A stretch of DNA of 64,000 nt, from assembly GCA_920105625.2 (NCBI GenBank), contig OV050030.1, positions 250,325,889-250,389,888 of the forward strand, read 5' to 3'. The translations under genes were made by a program, and so were the position numbers. Source of the DNA: Clusia tigrina (Eukaryota; Arthropoda; Insecta; Diptera; Clusiidae). Below the pieces are notes generated by a model. It saw nothing but the letters and a program-made list of their open reading frames with translations. It did no database searches and was not told the DNA's origin. This document shows positions 10,191 to 23,402 of the stretch, in pieces (position 1 is the first letter of the stretch; every line of letters starts with the position of its first letter).

Positions 10191-12721
10191 CAAAGTTTGC
10201 AACACACAAATGCTTGTAACTTTTTACCGGAGCGTCATAGAACCTTGAAATTTTGTAACAATAAAGTACTCGGGCCTCTTGTCAATTTAAGCTATCGCTC
10301 AAAGCTATGCTACCCTTGAGTCCCAAATCAAACACTGATAAAACTTCAAATGGCTCTAACTTCTATACGGTACGTCCTACACCTATCAAAGTTTGCAACA
10401 TACAAATGCTTGTAACTTTTTACTGGAGCTTCCTAAAACCTTGAATTTTTGTAACAATAAAGTACTCGAGCCTCTTGTCAATTTAAGCTATCGCTCAAAG
10501 CTATGATACCCTTGAGTCCTAAATCAAACACTGATAAAACTTCAAATGGCCATAACTTATATACGGTGCGTCCTACACTTATCAAAGTTTGCAACATACA
10601 AATGCTTGTAGCTTTTTACTGGAGCGTCATAAAACCTTGAAATTTTGTAATAATAAAGTACTCGAGCCTCTTGTCAATTTAAGCTATAGCTCAAAGCTAT
10701 GCTACCCTTGAGTCACAAATCAATCGCTGATAAAGCTTCAAATGGCCCTAACTTCTATACGGTACGTCCTACACCTATCAAAGTTCGCAACATACAAATG
10801 CTTGTAACTTTTTACTGGAGCGTCATAAAACCTTGAAAGTTTGTAACAATAAAGTACTCGAGCCTTTTGTCAATTTAAGGTATCGCTCAAAGCTATGCTA
10901 CCCTTGAGTCCCAAATCAAACACTCATAAAACTTCAAATGGCCCTAACTTCTATACGGTAGTCCTACACCTATGAAAGTTTGCAACATACAAATGCTTGT
11001 AACTTTTTACTGGAGCGTCATAAAACCTTGAAATTTTGTAACAATAAAGTACTCGATCCTCTTGTCAATTTAAGCTATCGCTCAAAGCTATGCTACGCTT
11101 GAGTCACATATCAAACACTGATAAAACTTCAAATGGCCCTAACTTCTATACGGTACGTCCTACACCTATCAAAGTTTGCGACATACAAATGCTTGTAACT
11201 TTTTACTGGAGCGACATAAAACCTTGAAATTTTGTAACAATAAAGTACTCGAGCCTCTTGTCAATTTAAGCTATCGCTCAAAGCTATGCTACCCTTGAGT
11301 CCCAAATCAAACACTGATAAAACTTCAAATGGCCATAACTTCTATACGGTACGTCCTACACCTATCAAAGTTTGCAACACACAAATGCTTGCAACTTTTT
11401 ACTGGAGCGTCAGGAAACCTTGAAATTTTGTAACAATAAAGTACTCGAGCCTCTTGTCAATTTAATCTATCGCTCAAAGCTATGCTACCCTTGAGTCCCA
11501 AATCAAACACTGATAAAACTTCAAATGGTCCTGACTTCTATACGGTACAGTCCTACACCTATCAAAGTTTGCAACATACAAATGCTTGTAACTTTTTACT
11601 GGAGCGTCATAAAACCTTGAAATTTTGTAACAATAAAGTACTCGAGCCTCTTGTCAATTTAAGCTATCGCTCAAAGCTATGCTACCCTGGAGTCCGAAAT
11701 CCAACACTGATAAAACTTCAAATGACCCTAACTTCTATACGGTACGTCCTACACCTATCAAAGTTTGCAACATACAAATGCTTGTAACTTTTTACTGGAG
11801 CGTCATAAAACCTTAAAATTTTGTAACAATAAAGTACTCGAGCCTCTTGTCAATTTAAGCTATCGCTCAAAGCTATGCTACCCTTGAGTCCCAAATCAAA
11901 CACTGATAAAACTTCAAATGGCCCTAACTTCTATACGGTACGTCCTACACCTATCAAAGTTTGCAACATACAAATGCTTGTAAGTTTTTACTGGAGCGTC
12001 ATAAAACCTTGAAATTTTGTAACAATAAAGTACTCGAGCCTCTTGTCAATTTAAGGTATCGCTCAAAGCTATGCTAACCTTGAGTCCCAAATCAAACACT
12101 GATAAAACTTCAAATGGTCCTAACTTCTATACGGTACAGTCCTACACCTATCAAAGTTTGCAACATACAAATGCTTGTAACTTTTTACTGGAGCGTCATA
12201 AAACCTTGAAATTTTGTAACAATAAAGTACTCGAGCCTCTTGTCAATTTAAGCTATCGCTCAAAGCTATGCTACCCTGGAGTCCGAAATCCAACACTGAT
12301 AAAACTTCAAATGACCCTAACTTCTATACGGTACGTCCTACACCTATCAAAGTTTGCAACATACAAATGCTTGTAACTTTTTACTGGAGCGTCATAAAAC
12401 CTTAAAATTTTGTAACAATAAAGTACTCGAGCCTCTTGTCAATTTAAGCTATCGCTCAAAGCTATGCTACCCTTGAGTCCCAAAGCAAACACTGATAAAA
12501 CTTCAAATGGCCCTAACTTCTATACGGTACGTCCTACACCTATCAAAGTTTGCAACATACAAATGCTTCTAACTTTTGACTGGAGCGTTGTAACAATAAA
12601 GTACTCGAGCCTCTTGTCAATTTAAGCTATCGCTCAAAGCTATGCTACCCTTGAGTCCCAAATCAAACACTGATAAAACTTCAAATGGCCCTAACTTCTA
12701 TACGGTACGTCCTACACCTAT
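10191..12721 (+). repeat. HOR B unit, 13 monomers (2531 bp)
   Basis: Measured from one marker monomer (caaagtttgcaacacac with accggagc) to the next. 2531 equals 13 x 196 - 18 + 1. It contains the gtcctaaaacc/gaatttttg monomer near 10430, the aatcaatcgctg monomer near 10730, the ggtagtcc monomer near 10960 and a gcgtcaggaaacc monomer near 11408. Confidence 0.8.
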
Positions 12722-14469
12722 CAAAGTTTGCAACACACAAATGCTTGTAACTTTTTACCGGAGCGTCATAGAACCTTGAAATTTTGTAACAATAAAGTAC
12801 TCGGGCCTCTTGCCAATTTAAGCTATCGCTCAAAGCTATGCTACCCTTGAGTCCCAAATCAAACACTGATAAAACTTCAAATGGCTCTAACTTCTATACG
12901 GTACGTCCTACACCTATCAAAGTTTGCAACATACAAATGCTTGTAACTTTTTACTGGAGCGTCCTAAAACCTTGAATTTTTGTAACAATAAAGTACTCGA
13001 GCCTCTTGTCAATTTAAGCTATCGCTCAAAGCTATGATACCCTTGAGTCCTAAATCAAACACTGATAAAACTTCAAATGGCCATAACTTATATACGGTGC
13101 GTCCTACACTTATCAAAGTTTGCAACATACAAATGCTTGTAACTTTTTACTGGAGCGTCATAAAACCTTGAAATTTTGTAATAATAAAGTACTCGAGCCT
13201 CTTGTCAATTTAAGCTATCGCTCAAAGCTATGCTACCCTTGAGTCCCAAATCAAACACTGATAAAACTTCAAATGGCCATAACTTCTATACGGTACGTCC
13301 TACACCTATCAAAGTTTGCAACACACAAATGCTTGCAACTTTTTACTGGAGCGTCAGGAAACCTTGAAATTTTGTAACAATAAAGTACTCGAGCCTCTTG
13401 TCAATTTAAGCTATCGCTCAAAGCTATGCTACCCTTGAGTCCCAAATCAAACACTGATAAAACTTCAAATGGTCCTAACTTCTATACGGTACAGTCCTAC
13501 ACCTATCAAAGTTTGCAACATACAAATGCTTGTAACTTTTTACTGGAGCGTCATAAAACCTTGAAATTTTGTAACAATAAAGTACTCGAGCCTCTTGTCA
13601 ATTTAAGCTATCGCTCAAAGCTATGCTACCCTGGAGTCCGAAATCCAACACTGATAAAACTTCAAATGACCCTAACTTCTATACGGTACGTCCTACACCT
13701 ATCAAAGTTTGCAACATACAAATGCTTGTAACTTTTTACTGGAGCGTCATAAAACCTTAAAATTTTGTAACAATAAAGTACTCGAGCCTCTTGTCAATTT
13801 AAGGTATCGCTCAAAGCTATGCTAACCTTGAGTCCCAAATCAAACACTGATAAAACTTCAAATGGTCCTAACTTCTATACGGTACAGTCCTACACCTATC
13901 AAAGTTTGCAACATACAAATGCTTGTAACTTTTTACTGGAGCGTCATAAAACCTTGAAATTTTGTAACAATAAAGTACTCGAGCCTCTTGTCAATTTAAG
14001 CTATCGCTCAAAGCTATGCTACCCTGGAGTCCGAAATCCAACACTGATAAAACTTCAAATGACCCTAACTTCTATACGGTACGTCCTACACCTATCAAAG
14101 TTTGCAACATACAAATGCTTGTAACTTTTTACTGGAGCGTCATAAAACCTTAAAATTTTGTAACAATAAAGTACTCGAGCCTCTTGTCAATTTAAGCTAT
14201 CGCTCAAAGCTATGCTACCCTTGAGTCCCAAAGCAAACACTGATAAAACTTCAAATGGCCCTAACTTCTATACGGTACGTCCTACACCTATCAAAGTTTG
14301 CAACATACAAATGCTTCTAACTTTTGACTGGAGCGTTGTAACAATAAAGTACTCGAGCCTCTTGTCAATTTAAGCTATCGCTCAAAGCTATGCTACCCTT
14401 GAGTCCCAAATCAAACACTGATAAAACTTCAAATGGCCCTAACTTCTATACGGTACGTCCTACACCTAT
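12722..14469 (+). repeat. HOR B unit, 9 monomers (1748 bp)
   Basis: Marker-to-marker distance of 1748 bp. Two type-a monomers lie at 13426 and 13819. The unit has the same length as HOR A but different content. Confidence 0.8.
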
Positions 14470-15824
14470 CAAAGTTTGCAACACACAAATGCTTGTAACT
14501 TTTTACCGGAGCGTCATAGAACCTTGAAATTTTGTAACAATAAAGTACTCGGGCCTCTTGTCAATTTAAGCTATCGCTCAAAGCTATGCTACCCTTGAGT
14601 CCCAAATCAAACACTGATAAAACTTCAAATGGCTCTAACTTCTATACGGTACGTCCTACACCTATCAAAGTTTGCAACATACAAATGCTTGTAACTTTTT
14701 ACTGGAGCGTCCTAAAACCTTGAATTTTTGTAACAATAAAGTACTCGAGCCTCTTGTCAATTTAAGCTATCGCTCAAAGCTATGATACCCTTGAGTCCTA
14801 AATCAAACACTGATAAAACTTCAAATGGCCATAACTTATATACGGTGCGTCCTACACTTATCAAAGTTTGCAACATACAAATGCTTGTAACTTTTTACTG
14901 GAGCGTCATAAAACCTTGAAATTTTGTAATAATAAAGTACTCGAGCCTCTTGTCAATTTAAGCTATCGCTCAAAGCTATGCTACCCTTGAGTCCCAAATC
15001 AAACACTGATAAAACTTCAAATGGCCATAACTTCTATACGGTACGTCCTACACCTATCAAAGTTTGCAACACACAAATGCTTGCAACTTTTTACTGGAGC
15101 GTCAGGAAACCTTGAAATTTTGTAACAATAAAGTACTCGAGCCTCTTGTCAATTTAAGGTATTGCTCAAAGCTATGCTAACCTTGAGTCCCAAATCAAAC
15201 ACTGATAAAACTTCAAATGGTCCTAACTTCTATACGGTACAGTCCTACACCTATCAAAGTTTGCAACATACAAATGCTTGTAACTTTTTACTGGAGCGTC
15301 ATAAAACCTTGAAATTTTGTAACAATAAAGTACTCGAGCCTCTTGTCAATTTAAGCTATCGCTCAAAGCTATGCTGCCCTGGAGTCCGAAATCCAACACT
15401 GATAAAACTTCAAATGACCCTAACTTCTATACGGTACGTCCTACACCTATCAAAGTTTGCAACATACAAATGCTTGTAACTTTTTACTGGAGCGTCATAA
15501 AACCTTAAAATTTTGTACCAATAAAGTACTCGAACCTCTTGTCAATTTAAGCTATCGCTCAAAGCTATGCTACCCTTGAGTCCCAAAGCAAACACTGATA
15601 AAACTTCAAATGGCCCTAACTTCTATACGGTACGTCCTACACCTATCAAAGTTTGCAACATACAAATGCTTCTAACTTTTGACTGGAGCGTTGTAACAAT
15701 AAAGTACTCGAGCCTCTTGTCAATTTAAGCTATCGCTCAAAGCTATGCTACCCTTGAGTCCCAAATCAAACACTGATAAAACTTCAAATGGCCCTAACTT
15801 CTATACGGTACGTCCTACACCTAT
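14470..15824 (+). repeat. HOR B unit, 7 monomers (1355 bp)
   Basis: The shortest B unit: 7 x 196 - 18 + 1. It runs marker, ggctctaac monomer, gtcctaaaacc monomer, ccataactta monomer, gcgtcaggaaacc monomer, a, d, truncated. It is probably the simplest form of the B order. Confidence 0.8.
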
Positions 15825-18161
15825 CAAAGTTTGCAACACACAAATGCTTGTAACTTTTTACCGGAGCGTCATAGAACCTTGAAATTTTGTAACAATAAAG
15901 TACTCGGGCCTCTTGTCAATTTAAGCTATCGCTCAAAGCTATGCTACCCTTGAGTCCCAAATCAAACACTGATAAAACTTCAAATGGCTCTAACTTCTAT
16001 ACGGTACGTCCTACACCTATCAAAGTTTGCAACATACAAATGCTTGTAACTTTTTACTGGAGCGTCCTAAAACCTTGAATTTTTGTAACAATAAAGTACT
16101 CGAGCCTCTTGTCAATTTAAGCTATCGCTCAAAGCTATGATACCCTTGAGTCCTAAATCAAACACTGATAAAACTTCAAATGGCCATAACTTATATACGG
16201 TGCGTCCTACACTTATCAAAGTTTGCAACATACAAATGCTTGTAACTTTTTACTGGAGCGTCATAAAACCTTGAAATTTTGTAATAATAAAGTACTCGAG
16301 CCTCTTGTCAATTTAAGCTATCGCTCAAAGCTATGCTACCCTTGAGTCCCAAATCAAACACTGATAAAACTTCAAATGGCCATAACTTCTATACGGTACG
16401 TCCTACACCTATCAAAGTTTGCAACACACAAATGCTTGCAACTTTTTACTGGAGCGTCAGGAAACCTTGAAATTTTGTAACAATAAAGTACTCGAGCCTC
16501 TTGTCAATTTAAGCTATCGCTCAAAGCTATGCTACCCTTGAGTCCCAAATCAAACACTGATAAAACTTCAAATGGTCCTGACTTCTATACGGTACAGTCC
16601 TACACCTATCAAAGTTTGCAACATACAAATGCTTGTAACTTTTTACTGGAGCGTCATAAAACCTTGAAATTTTGTAACAATAAAGTACTCGAGCCTCTTG
16701 TCAATTTAAGCTATCGCTCAAAGCTATGCTACCCTGGAGTCCGAAATCCAACACTGATAAAACTTCAAATGACCCTAACTTCTATACGGTACGTCCTACA
16801 CCTATCAAAGTTTGCAACATACAAATGCTTGTAACTTTTTACTGGAGCGTCATAAAACCTTAAAATTTTGTAACAATAAAGTACTCGAGCCTCTTGTCAA
16901 TTTAAGCTATCGCTCAAAGCTATGCTACCCTTGAGTCCCAAATCAAACACTGATAAAACTTCAAATGGCCCTAACTTCTATACGGTACGTCCTACACCTA
17001 TCAAAGTTTGCAACATACAAATGCTTGTAAGTTTTTACTGGAGCGTCATAAAACCTTGAAATTTTGTAACAATAAAGTACTCGAGCCTCTTGTCAATTTA
17101 AGGTATCGCTCAAAGCTATGCTAACCTTGAGTCCCAAATCAAACACTGATAAAACTTCAAATGGTCCTAACTTCTATACGGTACAGTCCTACACCTATCA
17201 AAGTTTGCAACATACAAATGCTTGTAACTTTTTACTGGAGCGTCATAAAACCTTGAAATTTTGTAACAATAAAGTACTCGAGCCTCTTGTCAATTTAAGC
17301 TATCGCTCAAAGCTATGCTACCCTTGAGTCCCAAATCAAACACTGATAAAACTTCAACTGGCCATAACTTCTATACGGTACGTCCTACACCTATCAAAGT
17401 TTGCAACACACAAATGCTTGCAACTTTTTACTGGAGCGTCAGGAAACCTTGAAATTTTGTAACAATAAAGTACTCGAGCCTCTTGTCAATTTAAGGTATT
17501 GCTCAAAGCTATGCTAACCTTGAGTCCCAAATCAAACACTGATAAAACTTCAAATGGTCCTAACTTCTATACGGTACAGTCCTACACCTATCAAAGTTTG
17601 CAACATACAAATGCTTGTAACTTTTTACTGGAGCGTCATAAAACCTTGAAATTTTGTAACAATAAAGTACTCGAGCCTCTTGTCAATTTAAGCTATCGCT
17701 CAAAGCTATGCTACCCTGGAGTCCGAAATCCAACACTGATAAAACTTCAAATGACCCTAACTTCTATACGGTACGTCCTACACCTATCAAAGTTTGCAAC
17801 ATACAAATGCTTGTAACTTTTTACTGGAGCGTCATAAAACCTTAAAATTTTGTACCAATAAAGTACTCGAGCCTCTTGTCAATTTAAGCTATCGCTCAAA
17901 GCTATGCTACCCTTGAGTCCCAAAGCAAACACTGATAAAACTTCAAATGGCCCTAACTTCTATACGGTACGTCCTACACCTATCAAAGTTTGCAACATAC
18001 AAATGCTTCTAACTTTTGACTGGAGCGTTGTAACAATAAAGTACTCGAGCCTCTTGTCAATTTAAGCTATCGCTCAAAGCTATGCTACCCTTGAGTCCCA
18101 AATCAAACACTGATAAAACTTCAAATGGCCCTAACTTCTATACGGTACGTCCTACACCTAT
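15825..18161 (+). repeat. HOR B unit, 12 monomers (2337 bp)
   Basis: 12 x 196 - 18 + 3. The three +1 steps come from ggtacagtcc monomers near 16590, 17180 and 17570. The gcgtcaggaaacc monomer occurs twice (about 16455 and 17437), which suggests an internal duplication of about five monomers. Confidence 0.8.
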
Positions 18162-20105
18162 CAAAGTTTGCAACACACAAATGCTTGTAACTTTTTACCG
18201 GAGCGTCATAGAACCTTGAAATTTTGTAACAATAAAGTACTCGGGCCTCTTGTCAATTTAAGCTATCGCTCAAAGCTATGCTACCCTTGAGTCCCAAATC
18301 AAACACTGATAAAACTTCAAATGGCTCTAACTTCTATACGGTACGTCCTACACCTATCAAAGTTTGCAACATACAAATGCTTGTAACTTTTTACTGGAGC
18401 GTCCTAAAACCTTGAATTTTTGTAACAATAAAGTACTCGAGCCTCTTGTCAATTTAAGCTATCGCTCAAAGCTATGATACCCTTGAGTCCTAAATCAAAC
18501 ACTGATAAAACTTCAAATGGCCATAACTTATATACGGTGCGTCCTACACTTATCAAAGTTTGCAACATACAAATGCTTGTAACTTTTTACTGGAGCGTCA
18601 TAAAACCTTGAAATTTTGTAATAATAAAGTACTCGAGCCTCTTGTCAATTTAAGCTATCGCTCAAAGCTATGCTACCCTTGAGTCCCAAATCAAACACTG
18701 ATAAAACTTCAAATGGCCATAACTTCTATACGGTACGTCCTACACCTATCAAAGTTTGCAACACACAAATGCTTGCAACTTTTTACTGGAGCGTCAGGAA
18801 ACCTTGAAATTTTGTAACAATAAAGTACTCGAGCCTCTTGTCAATTTAAGCTATCGCTCAAAGCTATGCTACCCTTGAGTCCCAAATCAAACACTGATAA
18901 AACTTCAAATGGTCCTGACTTCTATACGGTACAGTCCTACACCTATCAAAGTTTGCAACATACAAATGCTTGTAACTTTTTACTGGAGCGTCATAAAACC
19001 TTGAAATTTTGTTACAATAAAGTACTCGAGCCTCTTGTCAATTTAAGCTATCGCTCAAAGCTATGCTACCCTGGAGTCCGAAATCCAACACTGATAAAAC
19101 TTCAAATGACCCTAACTTCTATACGGTACGTCCTACAACTATCAAAGTTTGCAACATACAAATGCTTGTAACTTTTTACTGGAGCGTCATAAAACCTTAA
19201 AATTTTGTAACAATAAAGTACTCGAGCCTCTTGTCAATTTAAGCTATCGCTCAAAGCTATGCTACCCTTGAGTCCCAAATCAAACACTGATAAAACTTCA
19301 AATGGCCCTAACTTCTATACGGTACGTCCTACACCTATCAAAGTTTGCAACATACAAATGCTTGTAAGTTTCTACTGGAGCGTCATAAAACCTTGAAATT
19401 TTGTAACAATAAAGTACTCGAGCCTCTTGTCAATTTAAGGTATCGCTCAAAGCTATGCTAACCTTGAGTCCCAAATCAAACACTGATAAAACTTCAAATG
19501 GTCCTAACTTCTATACGGTACAGTCCTACACCTATCAAAGTTTGCAACATACAAATGCTTGTAACTTTTTACTGGAGCGTCATAAAACCTTGAAATTTTG
19601 TAACAATAAAGTACTCGAGCCTCTTGTCAATTTAAGCTATCGCTTAAAGCTATGCTACCCTGGAGTCCGAAATCCAACACTGATAAAACTTCAAATGACC
19701 CTAACTTCTATACGGTACGTCCTACACCTATCAAAGTTTGCAACATACAAATGCTTGTAACTTTTTACTGGAGCGTCATAAAACCTTAAAATTTTGTAAC
19801 AATAAAGTACTCGAGCCTCTTGTCAATTTAATCTATCGCTCAAAGCTATGCTACCCTTGAGTCCCAAAGCAAACACTGATAAAACTTCAAATGGCCCTAA
19901 CTTCTATACGGTACGTCCTACACCTATCAAAGTTTGCAACATACAAATGCTTCTAACTTTTGACTGGAGCGTTGTAACAATAAAGTACTCGAGCCTCTTG
20001 TCAATTTAAGCTATCGCTCAAAGCTATGCTACCCTTGAGTCCCAAATCAAACACTGATAAAACTTCAAATGGCCCTAACTTCTATACGGTACGTCCTACA
20101 CCTAT
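18162..20105 (+). repeat. HOR B unit, 10 monomers (1944 bp)
   Basis: 10 x 196 - 18 + 2. Up to about 19450 it is nearly identical to the start of the preceding unit at a 2337-bp shift, with scattered single changes such as gttacaataaag near 19010. Confidence 0.8.
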
Positions 20106-21851
20106 CAAAGTTTGCAACACACAAATGCTTGTAACTTTTTACCGGAGCGTCATAGAACCTTGAAATTTTGTAACAATAAAGTACTCGGGCCTCTTGTCAA
20201 TTTAAGCTATCGCTCAAAGCTATGCTACCCTTGAGTCCCAAATCAAACACTGATAAAACTTCAAATGGCTCTAACTTCTATACGGTACGTCCTACACCTA
20301 TCAAAGTTTGCAACATACAAATGCTTGTAACTTTTTACTGGAGCGTCCTAAAACCTTGAATTTTTGTAACAATAAAGTACTCGAGCCTCTTGTCAATTTA
20401 AGCTATCGCTCAAAGCTATGATACCCTTGAGTCCTAAATCAAACACTGATAAAACTTCAAATGGCCATAACTTATATACGGTGCGTCCTACACTTATCAA
20501 AGTTTGCAACATACAAATGCTTGTAACTTTTTACTGGAGCGTCATAAAACCTTGAAATTTTGTAATAATAAAGTACTCGAGCCTCTTGTCAATTTAAGCT
20601 ATAGCTCAAAGCTATGCTACCCTTGAGTCACAAATCAATCGCTGATAAAGCTTCAAATGGCCCTAACTTCTATACGGTACGTCCTACACCTATCAAAGTT
20701 CGCAACATACAAATGCTTGTAACTTTTTACTGGAGCGTCATAAAACCTTGAAATTTTGTAACAATAAAGTACTCGAGCCTTTTGTCAATTTAAGGTATCG
20801 CTCAAAGCTTTGCTACCCTTGAGTCCCAAATCAAACACTCATAAAACTTCAAATGGCCCTAACTTCTATACGGTAGTCCTACACCTATGATAGTTTGCAA
20901 CATACAAATGCTTCCAACTTTTTACTGGAGCGTCAGATAACCTTGAAATTTTGTAACAATAAAGTACTCGAGCCTCTTGTCAATTTAAGATATCGCTCAA
21001 ACCTATGGTACTCTTGAGTCCCAAATCAAACACTGATAAAACTTCAAATGGCCATAACTTATATACGGTACGTCCTACACCTATCAAAGTTTGCAACACA
21101 CAAATGCTTGCAACTTTTTACTGGAGCGTCAGGAAACCTTGAAATTTTGTAACAATAAAGTACTCGAGCCTCTTGTCAATTTAAGGTATTGCTCAAAGCT
21201 ATGCTAACCTTGAGTCCCAAATCAAACACTGATAAAACTTCAAATGGTCCTAACTTCTATACGGTACAGTCCTACACCTATCAAAGTTTGCAACATACAA
21301 ATGCTTGTAACTTTTTACTGGAGCGTCATAAAACCTTGAAATTTTGTAACAATAAAGTACTCGAGCCTCTTGTCAATTTAAGCTATCGCTCAAAGCTATG
21401 CTACCCTGGAGTCCGAAATCCAACACTGATAAAACTTCAAATGACCCTAACTTCTATACGGTACGTCCTACACCTATCAAAGTTTGCAACATACAAATGC
21501 TTGTAACTTTTTACTGGAGCGTCATAAAACCTTAAAATTTTGTAACAATAAAGTACTCGAGCCTCTTGTCAATTTAAGCTATCGCTCAAAGCTATGCTAC
21601 CCTTGAGTCCCAAAGCAAACACTGATAAAACTTCAAATGGCCCTAACTTCTATACGGTACGTCCTACACCTATCAAAGTTTGCAACATACAAATGCTTCT
21701 AACTTTTGACTGGAGCGTTGTAACAATAAAGTACTCGAGCCTCTTGTCAATTTAAGCTATCGCTCAAAGCTATGCTACCCTTGAGTCCCAAATCAAACAC
21801 TGATAAAACTTCAAATGGCCCTAACTTCTATACGGTACGTCCTACACCTAT
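20106..21851 (+). repeat. HOR B unit, 9 monomers (1746 bp)
   Basis: It contains the aagctatagctc, aatcaatcgctg and aaagcttc monomer at about 20600, the ggtagtcc/atgatag monomer at about 20873, and a aagatatcgctc/caaacctatgg monomer at about 20990. All three recur near 23890-24310. Confidence 0.8.
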
Positions 21852-23402
21852 CAAAGTTTGCAACACACAAATGCTTGTAACTTTTTACCGGAGCGTCATA
21901 GAACCTTGAAATTTTGTAACAATAAAGTACTCGGGCCTCTTGTCAATTTAAGCTATCGCTCAAAGCTATGCTACCCTTGAGTCCCAAATCAAACACTGAT
22001 AAAACTTCAAATGGCTCTAACTTCTATACGGTACGTCCTACACCTATCAAAGTTTGCAACATACAAATGCTTGTAACTTTTTACTGGAGCGTCCTAAAAC
22101 CTTGAATTTTTGTAACAATAAAGTACTCGAGCCTCTTGTCAATTTAAGCTATCGCTCAAAGCTATGATACCCTTGAGTCCTAAATCAAACACTGATAAAA
22201 CTTCAAATGGCCATAACTTATATACGGTGCGTCCTACACTTATCAAAGTTTGCAACCTACAAATGCTTGTAACTTTTTACTGGAGCGTCATAAAACCTTG
22301 AAATTTTGTAACAATAAAGTACTCGAGCCTCTTGTCAATTTAAGCTATCGCTCAAAGCTATGCTACCCTGGAGTCCGAAATCCAACACTGATAAAACTTC
22401 AAATGACCCTAACTTCTATACGGTACGTCCTACACCTATCAAAGTTTGCAACATACAAATGCTTGTAACTTTTTACTGGAGCGTCATAAAACCTTAAAAT
22501 TTTGTAACAATAAAGTACTCGAGCCTCTTGTCAATTTAAGCTATCGCTCAAAGCTATGCTACCCTTGAGTCCCAAATCAAACACTGATAAAACTTCAAAT
22601 GGCCCTAACTTCTATACGGTACGTCCTACACCTATCAAAGTTTGCAACATACAAATGCTTGTAAGTTTTTACTGGAGCGTCATAAAACCTTGAAATTTTG
22701 TAACAATAAAGTACTCGAGCCTCTTGTCAATTTAAGGTATCGCTCAAAGCTATGCTAACCTTGAGTCCCAAATCAAACACTGATAAAACTTCAAATGGTC
22801 CTAACTTCTATACGGTACAGTCCTACACCTATCAAAGTTTGCAACATACAAATGCTTGTAACTTTTTACTGGAGCGTCATAAAACCTTGAAATTTTGTAA
22901 CAATAAAGTACTCGAGCCTCTTGTCAATTTAAGCTATCGCTCAAAGCTATGCTACCCTGGAGTCTGAAATCCAACACTGATAAAACTTCAAATTACCCTA
23001 ACTTCTATACGGTACGTCCTACACCTATCAAAGTTTGCAACATACAAATGCTTGTAACTTTTTACTGGAGCGTCATAAAACCTTAAAATTTTGTAACAAT
23101 AAAGTACTCGAGCCTCTTGTCAATTTAAGCTATCGCTCAAAGCTATGCTACCCTTGAGTCCCAAAGCAAACACTGATAAAACTTCAAATGGCCCTAACTT
23201 CTATACGGTACGTCCTACACCTATCAAAGTTTGCAACATACAAATGCTTCTAACTTTTGACTGGAGCGTTGTAACAATAAAGTACTCGAGCCTCTTGTCA
23301 ATTTAAGCTATCGCTCAAAGCTATGCTACCCTTGAGTCCCAAATCAAACACTGATAAAACTTCAAATGGCCCTAACTTCTATACGGTACGTCCTACACCT
23401 AT
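21852..23402 (+). repeat. HOR B unit, 8 monomers (1551 bp)
   Basis: 8 x 196 - 18 + 1. It starts like the other B units, then passes into an a-d-truncated series at 22752. The d monomer near 22967 has agtctgaaatcc and a stop-creating change relative to its sisters, as expected for non-coding drift. Confidence 0.78.

Noticed and set aside
12681..12866. 61-codon open reading frame on the - strand
   Set aside because: It exists only because one monomer has gccaattta in place of gtcaattta, which removes a minus-strand stop. The sister monomers lack it, so it is chance.
15162..15479. Recurring open reading frames of 61-105 codons on the + strand, the longest here
   Set aside because: They are fragments of the satellite read in one frame. 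The 196-bp period shifts frame each copy, length depends on single-base changes (ttgag to tggag removes a stop), and they recur wherever the same monomer types meet. No domain or signal is visible, and there is no flanking gene structure.
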